DNA from: Tunturiibacter gelidiferens | Lineage (GTDB): Bacteria > Acidobacteriota > Terriglobia > Terriglobales > Acidobacteriaceae | NCBI RefSeq assembly: GCF_013410115.1 | Contig: NZ_JACCCV010000002.1 | Location: forward strand, 1,984,001-2,048,000 | Direction: 5' to 3' | DNA length: 64,000 nt | In this document: piece by piece, positions 43,560 to 52,371 of the stretch | Position numbering within the stretch: the stretch's first letter is position 1 | How the letters are laid out: every line of letters begins with the position of its first letter | The notes under the pieces: model-generated | The model's input: the letters and a program-made list of their open reading frames with translations, nothing else | Database searches by the model: none | Told to the model about the DNA's origin: nothing | Position numbers and translations under genes: made by a program

Positions 43560-46364
43560 TTGAGTCGACTTTTGGAGAATATGAATCCGCAACAGCAGGA
43601 GGGAATCCAGTCAGTAGATGGACCTGTGCTTCTGCTCGCAGGCGCGGGATCTGGCAAAACGCGTGTCATCACGCATCGAATCGCCTATCTGATTCAGGAG
43701 CGGGGCGTGCCGGCCGATGCAATTCTCGCTGTAACGTTTACGAATAAAGCCGCCAAAGAAATGGCCGACAGGGTCGATAAGATTCTAGGACACAGCAGTC
43801 TGGCTAAACCGATGCTGGCCACATTTCATAGCTTTTGTGTCCGAGTGTTGCGGCGGGACATAGAAGCGCTTCGTGTAGGAGGCGCCGGGCTGACGAAGAC
43901 CTTTGCGATCTACGATGAGACCGATCAGCAGGCGGTGGTGAAGCAGGCATTGAAGCGGCTAGCCATTGATGACAAGTCTCTGAAGCCACGGGTGGCGCTC
44001 GGGAGAATCTCCTGGGCGAAGAACCACATGATTGACCCGCAAGAGTATTTTCTTGCGAGTACCAATCCAATGGAAGAGAAGATTGCTCATATTTTTGAGA
44101 TCTACAGGAAGGAACTGTTTAAAGCGAATGCGCTGGACTTCGACGATCTCCTCCTTGAAACCGTCCGCCTGCTGAAGTCATCGGGGGAGACTAGAGAAAG
44201 ATACAACCGACGATACAAATATCTTTTGATCGACGAGTATCAGGATACCAACCGGCCTCAATATGAGTTGATGAAGCTGCTGGCCGGGCCTGACGCGAAC
44301 GTCTGCGTGGTGGGCGATGAGGACCAGTCGATCTACAGCTGGCGCGGCGCAGACATTAAAAACATACTGGAATTTGAGAAGGACTTCCCTGGGACAAAGA
44401 CGATCCGGCTCGAGCAGAACTATCGTTCAACGCAGATAATCTTGGAAGGCGCGGGCGCAGTCGTAGCGCAGAATACGCAGCGAAAAGGCAAGAACCTGTT
44501 CACCACCCGAGAGGGTGGTAGTCTGATCGGCTACTATGAAGCCCCCGATGGCGAGAACGAAGCGCTGTTTATTGCCGATCGAATCCAGCGGTATCTACGC
44601 GAGGCCGGGGGACAGGCGGATCTGCCGAGATGCGCCGTGCTATACAGAACTAACTCCCAGTCGCGACTCGTCGAAGAGGCGCTGCGCCGGTACCAGATTC
44701 AGTACCACATGGTGGGCGGATTCAGTTTTTATGATCGCGCCGAGGTGAAGGACATTCTGAGCTATCTGAAGCTGGTGCAGAACGTGCACGACTCCGTTGC
44801 GCTTGGACGGGTAGTAAACTCGCCTCCCCGCGGTATTGGCAAAACAACGATGGAGACGTTGGAGCGAATGGCTCTGTCGAGCGGCAAGAGCACGTGGGAC
44901 GCGATTGGCCATGCGATTGAAGATAGGCTGCTACCTGCGCGCGCATTACAGGCCTTGAGTAGTTTTAGACGGCTGATCGAGGATGCGCGGGCAATGTTGG
45001 GACCCGGTTTTGCAGAGAAGCTGTCTGAGGATGTTGCAAAGGACAATGACGCTTCCCTGCTCACCGATGCGGCTGAAGAAGCTGAAGCAGATGTTTCGTT
45101 TGGATTTGGTGATCCAGAATCTGAGGACATGGGCGTGGATTCTTCGTTCGATACGAGCTTCAACTTCGGGTTCGACTTCGGCCCAAGCGAAGAGATGTCC
45201 ACGATCGCGGCTGAAAACGCTTCAGACTCGGATGCTGCACACGGAATCGATTCAGCGAGTTTCAATCCGTTCGCTCCTGTGGTGCTCAAGAGATCCGCGG
45301 AGACGACAATGAACAAGGCTGCCGAGATCATAATGGCGGACGAAAAGCCGGCGTTTCGCAAACCGGGTGATGCAGCGACGCTGCCGGAGCTGATCAAGTT
45401 TCTGAACGACCGAAGTGGATACATTCGAGCGCTCGAGGAAGAAGCAACTCCAGAATCATTCTCGCGGATCGAAAACCTGAAGGAACTCGCTAACGCGGCC
45501 CAGGACGCCCAGGAGCGCGGTGAGACGCTGCACGAATTTCTGGATCACGCCGCGCTGGTCAGCGATGCAGATAGCTACAGCGAAGAGGCCAGGGTAACCC
45601 TTATGACGTTGCATGCAGCCAAGGGTCTGGAGTTTCCGCTGGTTTTTTTGAGTGGGATGGAAGAGGGTTTGTTTCCGCACTCTCGGACGCTGACCGATCC
45701 AACAGGACTCGAGGAAGAGCGCCGCCTTTGCTATGTCGGAATGACGAGAGCGATGGATACGCTGATCATGACTCGCGCCAGATATCGACGGCGATACGGA
45801 AGCGATATGCCGGAATCCAGCATCGCTTCACGATTTCTGGAAGAGGTTCCAAGCCGACTTGTGGAAGATTTGGGAAGTCCGCCTGCTCGGCCGCAGTTTT
45901 CCGGATCGAATTATGGTTCGGGCTACGGTGGGGCGTACGCGACTCCCTACCCCCAGAGAAGCAAGTTTGGTCGTCCCAGTCCCGAACAGGGGGAGCAGCA
46001 CTATAGCTATGAAGACGAAGATCAAAGTGGTGAGCGGATTTCGGCTCGCGCTTCGGGGCTTCCTGGGGTGAACAATCGGGCCGGACACTCCGCTAAGACT
46101 GCATTGCCGGGACAGTCAATAGATAACATCGCCAGCTTCTTCGCCGCGCGCGGACAAAAGATATCGCGCCCGAAGCTAGGGGTTCAGGAGCAGACCGGTA
46201 AGACTGGCCTGAGGCAGGGTTCACGGGTTCGGCATCCTAAGTATGGCGAAGGAACTGTCTTTCGTCGCGAGGGCGATGGGGATGATGCGAAGATTACAGT
46301 ACAATTTCAACAGCACGGAGTAAAGAAGCTGGTAGAGAAGTTCGCTCAGCTGGAGCGCCTTTAG
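43560..46364 (+). CDS. UvrD/PcrA-type superfamily 1 DNA helicase
   Basis: ATP-dependent 3'-5' helicase of 934 residues. Motif I is AGAGSGKTRV near residue 27; others include DEYQDTNRPQYELM (motif II), GDEDQSIYSWRGAD and TLMTLHAAKGLEFPLVF. The C-terminus has a Tudor-like HPKYGEGTVFRREGDGDD segment as in PcrA. It is about 200 residues longer than usual because of an acidic, Phe/Gly/Ser-rich insertion near 490-600 (SFGFGDPESEDMGVDSSFDT) inside the 2B region. The TTG at 43560 is chosen (GGAG 9 nt upstream, reading MSRLLENMNPQQQEG); the ATG 21 nt later is a weaker option. Confidence 0.95.
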   Translation: MSRLLENMNPQQQEGIQSVDGPVLLLAGAGSGKTRVITHRIAYLIQERGVPADAILAVTFTNKAAKEMADRVDKILGHSSLAKPMLATFHSFCVRVLRRDIEALRVGGAGLTKTFAIYDETDQQAVVKQALKRLAIDDKSLKPRVALGRISWAKNHMIDPQEYFLASTNPMEEKIAHIFEIYRKELFKANALDFDDLLLETVRLLKSSGETRERYNRRYKYLLIDEYQDTNRPQYELMKLLAGPDANVCVVGDEDQSIYSWRGADIKNILEFEKDFPGTKTIRLEQNYRSTQIILEGAGAVVAQNTQRKGKNLFTTREGGSLIGYYEAPDGENEALFIADRIQRYLREAGGQADLPRCAVLYRTNSQSRLVEEALRRYQIQYHMVGGFSFYDRAEVKDILSYLKLVQNVHDSVALGRVVNSPPRGIGKTTMETLERMALSSGKSTWDAIGHAIEDRLLPARALQALSSFRRLIEDARAMLGPGFAEKLSEDVAKDNDASLLTDAAEEAEADVSFGFGDPESEDMGVDSSFDTSFNFGFDFGPSEEMSTIAAENASDSDAAHGIDSASFNPFAPVVLKRSAETTMNKAAEIIMADEKPAFRKPGDAATLPELIKFLNDRSGYIRALEEEATPESFSRIENLKELANAAQDAQERGETLHEFLDHAALVSDADSYSEEARVTLMTLHAAKGLEFPLVFLSGMEEGLFPHSRTLTDPTGLEEERRLCYVGMTRAMDTLIMTRARYRRRYGSDMPESSIASRFLEEVPSRLVEDLGSPPARPQFSGSNYGSGYGGAYATPYPQRSKFGRPSPEQGEQHYSYEDEDQSGERISARASGLPGVNNRAGHSAKTALPGQSIDNIASFFAARGQKISRPKLGVQEQTGKTGLRQGSRVRHPKYGEGTVFRREGDGDDAKITVQFQQHGVKKLVEKFAQLERL

Positions 46365-46406
46365 AGTTTTGAAAAATCGCAGCTATAGAAAGATTGGCAA
46401 AGATAC

Positions 46407-46562
46407 ATGGCAAATACCAAAAGCATCACTGACACACAGGAGCGCAAGAAGGTAAAGCGCGCAGCACGCAAAGCAGCACCAGCAAAGGGCCCCCGCACTG
46501 GCGCCCGTGGCGAGAACAAGCAAAAGGTTAAGAAGGCGGCTCGCGGTCAAAGCAAGCGATAG
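46407..46562 (+). CDS. Very small Lys/Ala-rich basic protein
   Basis: The product has 51 residues, beginning MANTKSITDTQERKKVKRAA and ending ARGQSKR, and is about one-third Lys and Arg. It lies 43 bp after the helicase gene. No family is recognised; the composition resembles histone-H1-like or nucleic-acid-binding tails. Codon use is unremarkable. A weak AAAG lies upstream of the ATG. Confidence 0.55.
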   Translation: MANTKSITDTQERKKVKRAARKAAPAKGPRTGARGENKQKVKKAARGQSKR

Positions 46563-46690
46563 CTGATCTCCTGTTGGAGCCGTGCGGACGATCTTGCCTT
46601 GCGGCTCCCTCCTGATTGAAGTCTTCTGAAATCGCATTGTGTAGTCGGAAACGCCCCGCACCAATTCATCCGTAAGCAGGAGCGAGCGCG

Positions 46691-48244
46691 CTGGCCAGGC
46701 AAATCTTTGCAACCAAGTCGATCGACAAGCTGATCTCTGAGTCGGAGCGGCCTGAGCACGCGTTGAAGAAGACGCTGGGCCCACTTTCGTTAACCGCGTT
46801 GGGTATTGGAGCCGTGATTGGCTCCGGCATCTTTACGGTTGTCGGTACCGCAATCGCAGGCGAGAAGTTTGACACAACTTCGATCCTGCGTGCACCCGTG
46901 TTGGACTATATGATTCATCACTCGGCGCTGGCGGGTCGGCCAGGAGCGGGTCCGGCACTTGCCATTTCCCTGGTGCTTGTTGCGATTGTCTGCGGTCTGA
47001 CGGGGGTTTGCTACGCGGAGCTGGCTTCGATGATTCCGATTGCGGGGTCAGCCTACACCTATACCTATGCGACGTTGGGCGAGCTGGTCGCCTGGATCAT
47101 TGGGTGGGACCTGATCCTGGAGTATGCAGGCAGCAACATGGCTGTTTCGGTGGGCTTCGCAGCCCATATGGTGGATCTGCTCGACTGGTTCGGATTCCAT
47201 CCCGCGCTGCGCTGGATCTCGCCCGTGTTTCTCCCTGGTGGATTGCAGGACCTGCAGGGACATGATCTCTATCTCCCAGGATGGCACTTCGGCTTCGATT
47301 GGCCGGCGTTTCTGGTAGTTATGTTGCTCACTGTGGTGTTGGTGCGCGGGATTCGGGAGTCAGCGCGGACCAACAACATCATGGTGCTGTTGAAGCTCGC
47401 CGCGATTCTGCTGTTCATCTTCGCTGGAGCACACTTCATCAAGCCTGCACTCTATCACCCTTACTCGCCGAACGGCTGGTCAGGTGTGTTGACCGGTGGC
47501 TCGATCATCTTCTTCACCTATATTGGGTTTGATTCGGTGTCGACCGCTGCGGAAGAGTGCAGGAATCCTCAGAAGGACGTTCCGATCGGGATTATCGCCA
47601 CGCTGGTCGTGTGCACGATCCTGTACATCGGTGTGGCGACGATCCTTACTGGACTGGTGCCTTGGCAGAGCATGGTTGACGATGCGGCTCCGGTGGTGAA
47701 TGCGCTGAAGAAGCTGTCGATGCAGCCGGGAGGACACAGTCTGCACTGGGTGAGGCTGGCGGTTCTGCTGGGCGCGATGATGGGGATGATCTCGTCGATC
47801 CTGGTGTTTCAGTTGGGTCAGTCGCGCGTCTGGTTCGCCATGTCGCGGGATCGGTTGCTGCCTGCGTTCTTCGGGAAGGTTCATCCCAAGTTCCGGACTC
47901 CTGCGGTTGCGACCTGGGTGGCTGGAATCGTGGTGGGAATTCCTGCCGGGTTGTTTGACATCGGGACATTGACGGATCTGTCGAATATCGGGACGCTGTT
48001 TGCGTTCGCCCTGGTTTCGATTGGGGTGATCATTCTGCGGTATCGCGAACCGGAGCGACGCCGGAGGTTCCGGGTTCCGTTTGGGCCGGTGATTCCGATG
48101 CTGTCGGTGACCTTCTGTGTGCTGCTGATGATGGGATTGCCGATTATTACCTGGATACGATTCTTCGTGTGGCTTGGACTTGGCTTGCTGATCTACTTCT
48201 TCTATAGCCGCAAGCGGAGTGAGTTCTACGCACCCAAAGTTTAG
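46691..48244 (+). CDS. Amino acid permease, APC superfamily, with probable CTG start
   Basis: Amino acid/polyamine/cation-type permease of 517 residues if started at the CTG at 46691. AGGAG (46678-46682) lies 8 nt before that CTG, a stop (46673) closes the frame just above it, and the extension (ARQIFATKSIDKLISESERP) matches the usual CAT-family N-terminus before helix 1. The TTG at 46763 would cut this off. Helix 1 has GIGAVIGSGIFTVVG, and about twelve helices are visible, including FFTYIGFDSVSTAAEE. Substrate unknown, probably cationic or branched amino acids by family resemblance. Confidence 0.88.
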   Translation: MARQIFATKSIDKLISESERPEHALKKTLGPLSLTALGIGAVIGSGIFTVVGTAIAGEKFDTTSILRAPVLDYMIHHSALAGRPGAGPALAISLVLVAIVCGLTGVCYAELASMIPIAGSAYTYTYATLGELVAWIIGWDLILEYAGSNMAVSVGFAAHMVDLLDWFGFHPALRWISPVFLPGGLQDLQGHDLYLPGWHFGFDWPAFLVVMLLTVVLVRGIRESARTNNIMVLLKLAAILLFIFAGAHFIKPALYHPYSPNGWSGVLTGGSIIFFTYIGFDSVSTAAEECRNPQKDVPIGIIATLVVCTILYIGVATILTGLVPWQSMVDDAAPVVNALKKLSMQPGGHSLHWVRLAVLLGAMMGMISSILVFQLGQSRVWFAMSRDRLLPAFFGKVHPKFRTPAVATWVAGIVVGIPAGLFDIGTLTDLSNIGTLFAFALVSIGVIILRYREPERRRRFRVPFGPVIPMLSVTFCVLLMMGLPIITWIRFFVWLGLGLLIYFFYSRKRSEFYAPKV

Positions 48245-48288
48245 GCACGCCTGCGCAACGAGGCTTGTAACAAGTCTAGGATAGATAG

Positions 48289-49329
48289 ATGGCGCGCAAA
48301 CAGACGAAACAAGACGCTGAGATCGATGTAGTTGAGTGGCTGCGAAAGCTGCCGAAGGTCGAGCTGCATCTGCATCTCGAAGGAACGATTCAGCTCGATA
48401 CGCTGCTGGAGTTGAGCAAGCGGCATGATGCGGAGCCGCTGACCGCAGAGGTGGCGAAGAAGCTTTATGTCTACGAGAATTTTCTTGGATTCATGGATTC
48501 GTTCAAAGCGGTTTCGGCTCGTCTGGTGGGGCCGGATGACTATGAATTGATTACTTACAACATGGTTCGGGACCTGGCGGCACAGGGGGTGGTGCACGCC
48601 GAGGTGTACGTCTCTTTCGGGATTATCTATTTCTGGAAGAACGCCGAGGTGGAGCCTTACGTCGAGGCGATCGAGCGTGGGCGGGTGCGGGGCGAGAAGG
48701 ATTTTGGCACGACCATCTACTGGTTGATCGATGCGGTGCGGCACTTTGGGGCGGAGGAGGCGGTGAAGGTGTTTCGGAAGGCGGCGGAGTTGCGGAAGCT
48801 TTATCCGCGCATCGTTGGGATCGGGATCGGCGGGGATGAGGAGCGGGGCAGCGCGGATCTCTTCAAGGAGTCGTACGCGGAGGCGAAGGCGGCCGGACTG
48901 CGGCTGACTGCTCATGCGGGCGAGACGATAGGGCCGGAGAGCATCTGGGCGGCGATTAACATCGGCGCGGAGCGGGTGGGTCATGCTCTGTCGGCACAGC
49001 ATGATGCCGAGCTGCTGGAGGTGCTGGCGGAGAGACAGATTCCGCTGGAGCTGAACGTGACCAGCAATATTCGGACGGGCTGTTGCAAGAGCTTCGACGA
49101 GCATCCGGTGAAGCACTACTTCGAGTCGGGGCTGATGGTGACGATCAACTCGGACGATCCTCCGATGTTCGGGAGCAATCTGCTGGAGGAGTACGTTCTG
49201 GTGCAGAACCGGTTTGAGTTTTCGTTAGAGCAGATGCGGGAGCTGGCGGCCAATGCGGTGGAGGCGAGCTTTCTGCCGCCGGAGCGAAAGCTCGAGCTGC
49301 TGCGACAGGTGGAGCAGTACGGGTACTGA
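48289..49329 (+). CDS. add: Adenosine deaminase
   Basis: Zinc hydrolase converting adenosine to inosine. The 346-residue TIM barrel has the metal-binding HLHLEG motif near residue 25, the catalytic HAGE in LTAHAGETIGPES near 208, RVGHAL, and the SDDPPMF aspartates near 287. AGGA lies 7 nt before the ATG. It lies 45 bp after the amino acid permease on the same strand, so the two may be cotranscribed. The family also includes aminodeoxyfutalosine deaminases, so specificity is not certain. Confidence 0.93.
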   Translation: MARKQTKQDAEIDVVEWLRKLPKVELHLHLEGTIQLDTLLELSKRHDAEPLTAEVAKKLYVYENFLGFMDSFKAVSARLVGPDDYELITYNMVRDLAAQGVVHAEVYVSFGIIYFWKNAEVEPYVEAIERGRVRGEKDFGTTIYWLIDAVRHFGAEEAVKVFRKAAELRKLYPRIVGIGIGGDEERGSADLFKESYAEAKAAGLRLTAHAGETIGPESIWAAINIGAERVGHALSAQHDAELLEVLAERQIPLELNVTSNIRTGCCKSFDEHPVKHYFESGLMVTINSDDPPMFGSNLLEEYVLVQNRFEFSLEQMRELAANAVEASFLPPERKLELLRQVEQYGY

Positions 49330-49363
49330 TTCGGGGGAGCCCCCCTGGGGGGTATTTCCAGCT

Positions 49364-49420
49364 AAAATACTCATTCCACATGGCTTATATAAATCGCCCT
49401 TTCGCAAAATATTCATTCCA
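49364..49420. repeat. Two 15-bp direct repeats between add and the sulfatase
   Basis: AAAATACTCATTCCA (49364-49378) and AAAATATTCATTCCA (49406-49420) are 42 bp apart, start to start, differing by one base. They lie in an AT-rich patch of an otherwise GC-rich region, before a strong terminator. Possible roles include paired binding sites or part of a small RNA. Confidence 0.5.
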
Positions 49421-49489
49421 AAAGGGTTACGTTTAAATTCCTCTAAGCAAAGGGGTTATGGGTTTGTGTCTCTCCTTTTAACAGGTGAA

Positions 49490-49513
49490 GCCCCGGAGTT
49501 GGCCGGGGCTTTT
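49490..49513 (+). terminator. Strong intrinsic terminator
   Basis: GCCCCGG (49490-49496) pairs with CCGGGGC (49503-49509) around a 6-nt loop, followed by TTTT. It lies 160 bp after the add stop codon, so the transcript it ends either carries a long 3' UTR or is a separate small RNA covering the direct repeats at 49364-49420. Confidence 0.85.
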
Positions 49514-49716
49514 ATGATCTGTTTCCAGTATAGCGGTTTGACCATAACTAATACGCCACGCGAATCTGCTGGATTGGCGCGGGTTTTGGGGACACTGGGG
49601 CTTGACAAGATTTCTCGCGGCGAAGGAAGCCGGAATCATTCGGCGGCTGGCTGCGCGTCGGCCGCTTATCCGGCCGGTCTGCCCGGATAAGCACGCATGC
49701 ATCATAGTGTCGCTCT

Positions 49717-52206
49717 CTACTGACCTTCGTCTGGGGAGGCGGAGAGGGAGTTTTGGTCTTTTTTCTCTTCTTTCTTCGAATAGGAGATTTTCGTTGTGAC
49801 GATCTTTCCATTGAATGCAAACGGTGCCTGGTCGAAGTAGTCGAGCGATACGGGCGAGCCGAGATCGCTGCCGATATCGAGGCAATCGTTCGCGGTGAAG
49901 GCCATCGCCGCGGTAATTGGTACTCGGCCTTGAGCTACAACCTGACCGTTGACCTTAAGCGTGATATCCAACGGACCACCACGTTTGGGCGAAGCGAGCT
50001 TCGATTCCACTTCGATCTTCGCCTTGCCGGTCGGTAGCTTGTTTGTCGCTGCGATTTTCGTCCGGCCGATCTCAAAGAGGTTGTATTCATAATGAATCAC
50101 ACCATCCTTCACATATAGAGAGAGGCCGCCGGAGAAGCCGCCGAGGGCGTAGAGAACGCCGTTAGCATTCTCGGGAACTTCTACTTCCATGCTGATAGTG
50201 TTATCGAACTTTCCGATCTTCGGCGCCGCGAACTCCGGCATCCCCGTGATGGGACCGCTGAAGTTCCACTCCGTATACGGCGTGGAGGGCCCATCTTCCG
50301 GATGGAACACTGGCGTCCACAGACCTCCGCCGATGGGCAGGTTCTGGTTCTTGGTGGACTCGACCAGAAAGAGGTTCTTCATGTAAGCGACCCTCTCCGG
50401 CATCTTCGCTGCAAGATCGTTGGCTTGAGACCAGTCTTCATCCAGATTGTAGAGTTCCCATACATCATTCTCCGGGTTCCACTCCCCGATGCCCTTGGGT
50501 AGTCCCGGCATCCACGGAGTTCGGGGGCCGAAGGTATCGGCGAACCAGCCATTCTGGTAGATGCCACGGCTACCCATGATGTCGAAGAACTGGGTAGTCT
50601 TGCGGCCTTTCGCTGTTGCGTCGCCAAAGGTGTAGACCATACTGGTGCCGTCGATGGACATCTGATCGATACCGTTGACTACGCGTGGCGGCGTGATGCC
50701 GACTGCCTCATAGATCGTCGGCACGATGTCGGTGACGTGATGGAACTGCGAACGAGGGGTGCCGTCGTGTTTGATCTTTGCCGGCCAGGAGACAGCCATC
50801 GGCTGGCGTGTGCCGCCGAAGTGTGCAGCGACAAGTTTGGTGGACTTGTAAGGTGTCCCACCCGCCCAGGCCCAGCCCGCGTTATACATGTTGTCGGTCT
50901 TTGCGGAGCCGATTACATTAAGCCCGCCAAGTTCATCGACTGTCTTGATGTGCTGCTGAATCGTGGTCGGGATGCCGTTCTGTGCGAGCAGTTCAGAGAT
51001 GGTACCGTTCTGACCTTCGGCCGAGGCGCCGTTGTCACCCCAGATGTAGAAGATGAGCGTGTTGTTGAGCTTTCCTTCCTGCTCGATCTCGTCGATGACG
51101 CGTCCGGCGTTGTAGTCGGCGTGTTCCGCAAACCCGGCGAAGACTTCCATCAGGCGGCGTTGGAAGGGTTTTTCGCTCTCCGGAATGGAATCCCATGAGG
51201 CCATTGTCGGGGGGCGTGGGGTGAGTTGAGCGTTCTGCGGGATCCAGCCCATCTCTTTGGCGCGCTTGAAGGTCCGCTCGCGATATTTATCCCAGCCGTC
51301 GTCAAACTTGCCTTTGTACTTGTCGGCCCACTCCTGGGGAACCTGGTGCGGACCATGCGCCGCGCCCGGCGCCCAGTACATGAGGAATGGCTTGTCCGGC
51401 GTGAAAGCCTGCTGTTCGCGCAGCCACTTGATGGCGTCGGTGGCGATGTCCTCGGAGAGGTGATAACCGGGATGCTCATACTCGTGTGGGTCGAGGACGG
51501 TAGTGTTGCGCACCAGACGGGGCTCATATTGGGAAGCCTCACCTGCGAGAAAACCATAAAAATACTCGAACCCATAGCCGGTCGGCCAATAGTCGAAGGG
51601 TCCCTTTGAGGTCGTCTGCTCAGCGGGCGTGTTATGCCACTTGCCCCAGGCACCGGTGTTGTAACCGTAGTCCTTAAGTACCTCTGCTACGGTTGCAGCC
51701 GACTTTGGGATCGTTCCGCTGAAGCCGTCGAAGTCGTTGGCCAGTTCGGCGATCTGGCCGTTACTAATGCGAGTGTGATTGCGACCACTGAGCAACGCCC
51801 CGCGTGTCGGCGAACACATCGCGGTGGAGTGAAAGCGGTTGTACGAGATCCCCGCCTTGGCTACACGGTCGAGTGTCGGTGTGTTGATTTCGCCACCGTA
51901 GGTTGAGGCCTGGCCCGGACCGACGTCGTCCATCAGGATGATAAGGATGTTCGGCGCGTCAGAGGGAAGGTGCTTCGGATCGACTCGTTTCTTGTAGACA
52001 GAGTCCTTCATCGTCAGCCCAGCGGTCGAGGCGGAGGGCGTGGGCGGGAACGGAAGGGATTCCTGCGCTCCCGCTGCGGACGAAAGAATCCCGAGCATGA
52101 CAAGACAACTCCAGGATGCAGCCGAGATGCCGATTCGGAGCGGGCGGGTTGAGGTTACACTCGTTGTTTTTCCATTGCGGCTAAAGAGTTTGTACCTAGC
52201 GGCCAT
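49717..52206 (-). CDS. Secreted sulfatase (arylsulfatase family)
   Basis: Sulfate-ester hydrolase of 829 residues. A long n-region and hydrophobic segment end near SSAAGAQ, so it is probably exported. The alkaline-phosphatase-superfamily core starts NILIILMDDVGPGQAS. The formylglycine-forming motif CSPTRGALLSGR lies near residue 131; its Cys must be modified by a generating enzyme not seen here. It matches the larger arylsulfatases that carry an extra beta-rich C-terminal domain (from about residue 640, GKFDNTISMEVEVPENANG). Related enzymes act on sulfated sugars or choline/aryl sulfates; the substrate here is unknown. Confidence 0.93.
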   Translation of the reverse strand: MAARYKLFSRNGKTTSVTSTRPLRIGISAASWSCLVMLGILSSAAGAQESLPFPPTPSASTAGLTMKDSVYKKRVDPKHLPSDAPNILIILMDDVGPGQASTYGGEINTPTLDRVAKAGISYNRFHSTAMCSPTRGALLSGRNHTRISNGQIAELANDFDGFSGTIPKSAATVAEVLKDYGYNTGAWGKWHNTPAEQTTSKGPFDYWPTGYGFEYFYGFLAGEASQYEPRLVRNTTVLDPHEYEHPGYHLSEDIATDAIKWLREQQAFTPDKPFLMYWAPGAAHGPHQVPQEWADKYKGKFDDGWDKYRERTFKRAKEMGWIPQNAQLTPRPPTMASWDSIPESEKPFQRRLMEVFAGFAEHADYNAGRVIDEIEQEGKLNNTLIFYIWGDNGASAEGQNGTISELLAQNGIPTTIQQHIKTVDELGGLNVIGSAKTDNMYNAGWAWAGGTPYKSTKLVAAHFGGTRQPMAVSWPAKIKHDGTPRSQFHHVTDIVPTIYEAVGITPPRVVNGIDQMSIDGTSMVYTFGDATAKGRKTTQFFDIMGSRGIYQNGWFADTFGPRTPWMPGLPKGIGEWNPENDVWELYNLDEDWSQANDLAAKMPERVAYMKNLFLVESTKNQNLPIGGGLWTPVFHPEDGPSTPYTEWNFSGPITGMPEFAAPKIGKFDNTISMEVEVPENANGVLYALGGFSGGLSLYVKDGVIHYEYNLFEIGRTKIAATNKLPTGKAKIEVESKLASPKRGGPLDITLKVNGQVVAQGRVPITAAMAFTANDCLDIGSDLGSPVSLDYFDQAPFAFNGKIVTTKISYSKKEEKKDQNSLSASPDEGQ

Positions 52207-52371
52207 TTGCTATCCCCCGACGTTTACCCGCGCGAACGCTATCTTGAAGGAACGCGAGAGGTCATCGGACTTAGCGTAGAAGTGCCGCGTCGCGTCTTCT
52301 ACTAGCAAAACTCTCAGTGTGAGAGGAAATATGGAGTGCCTGGTACGTGAGTGAGATTAGCGGGAGCTTCG

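Noticed and set aside
46576..46608. Hairpin GGAGCCG...CGGCTCC after the small basic ORF
   Set aside because: A 7-bp stem with a 19-nt loop and no T-run is too weak to call a terminator.
46383..46784. 133-residue minus-strand frame over the small basic protein and the permease start
   Set aside because: It is antisense to two plus-strand frames with better starts. It has no recognisable domain.
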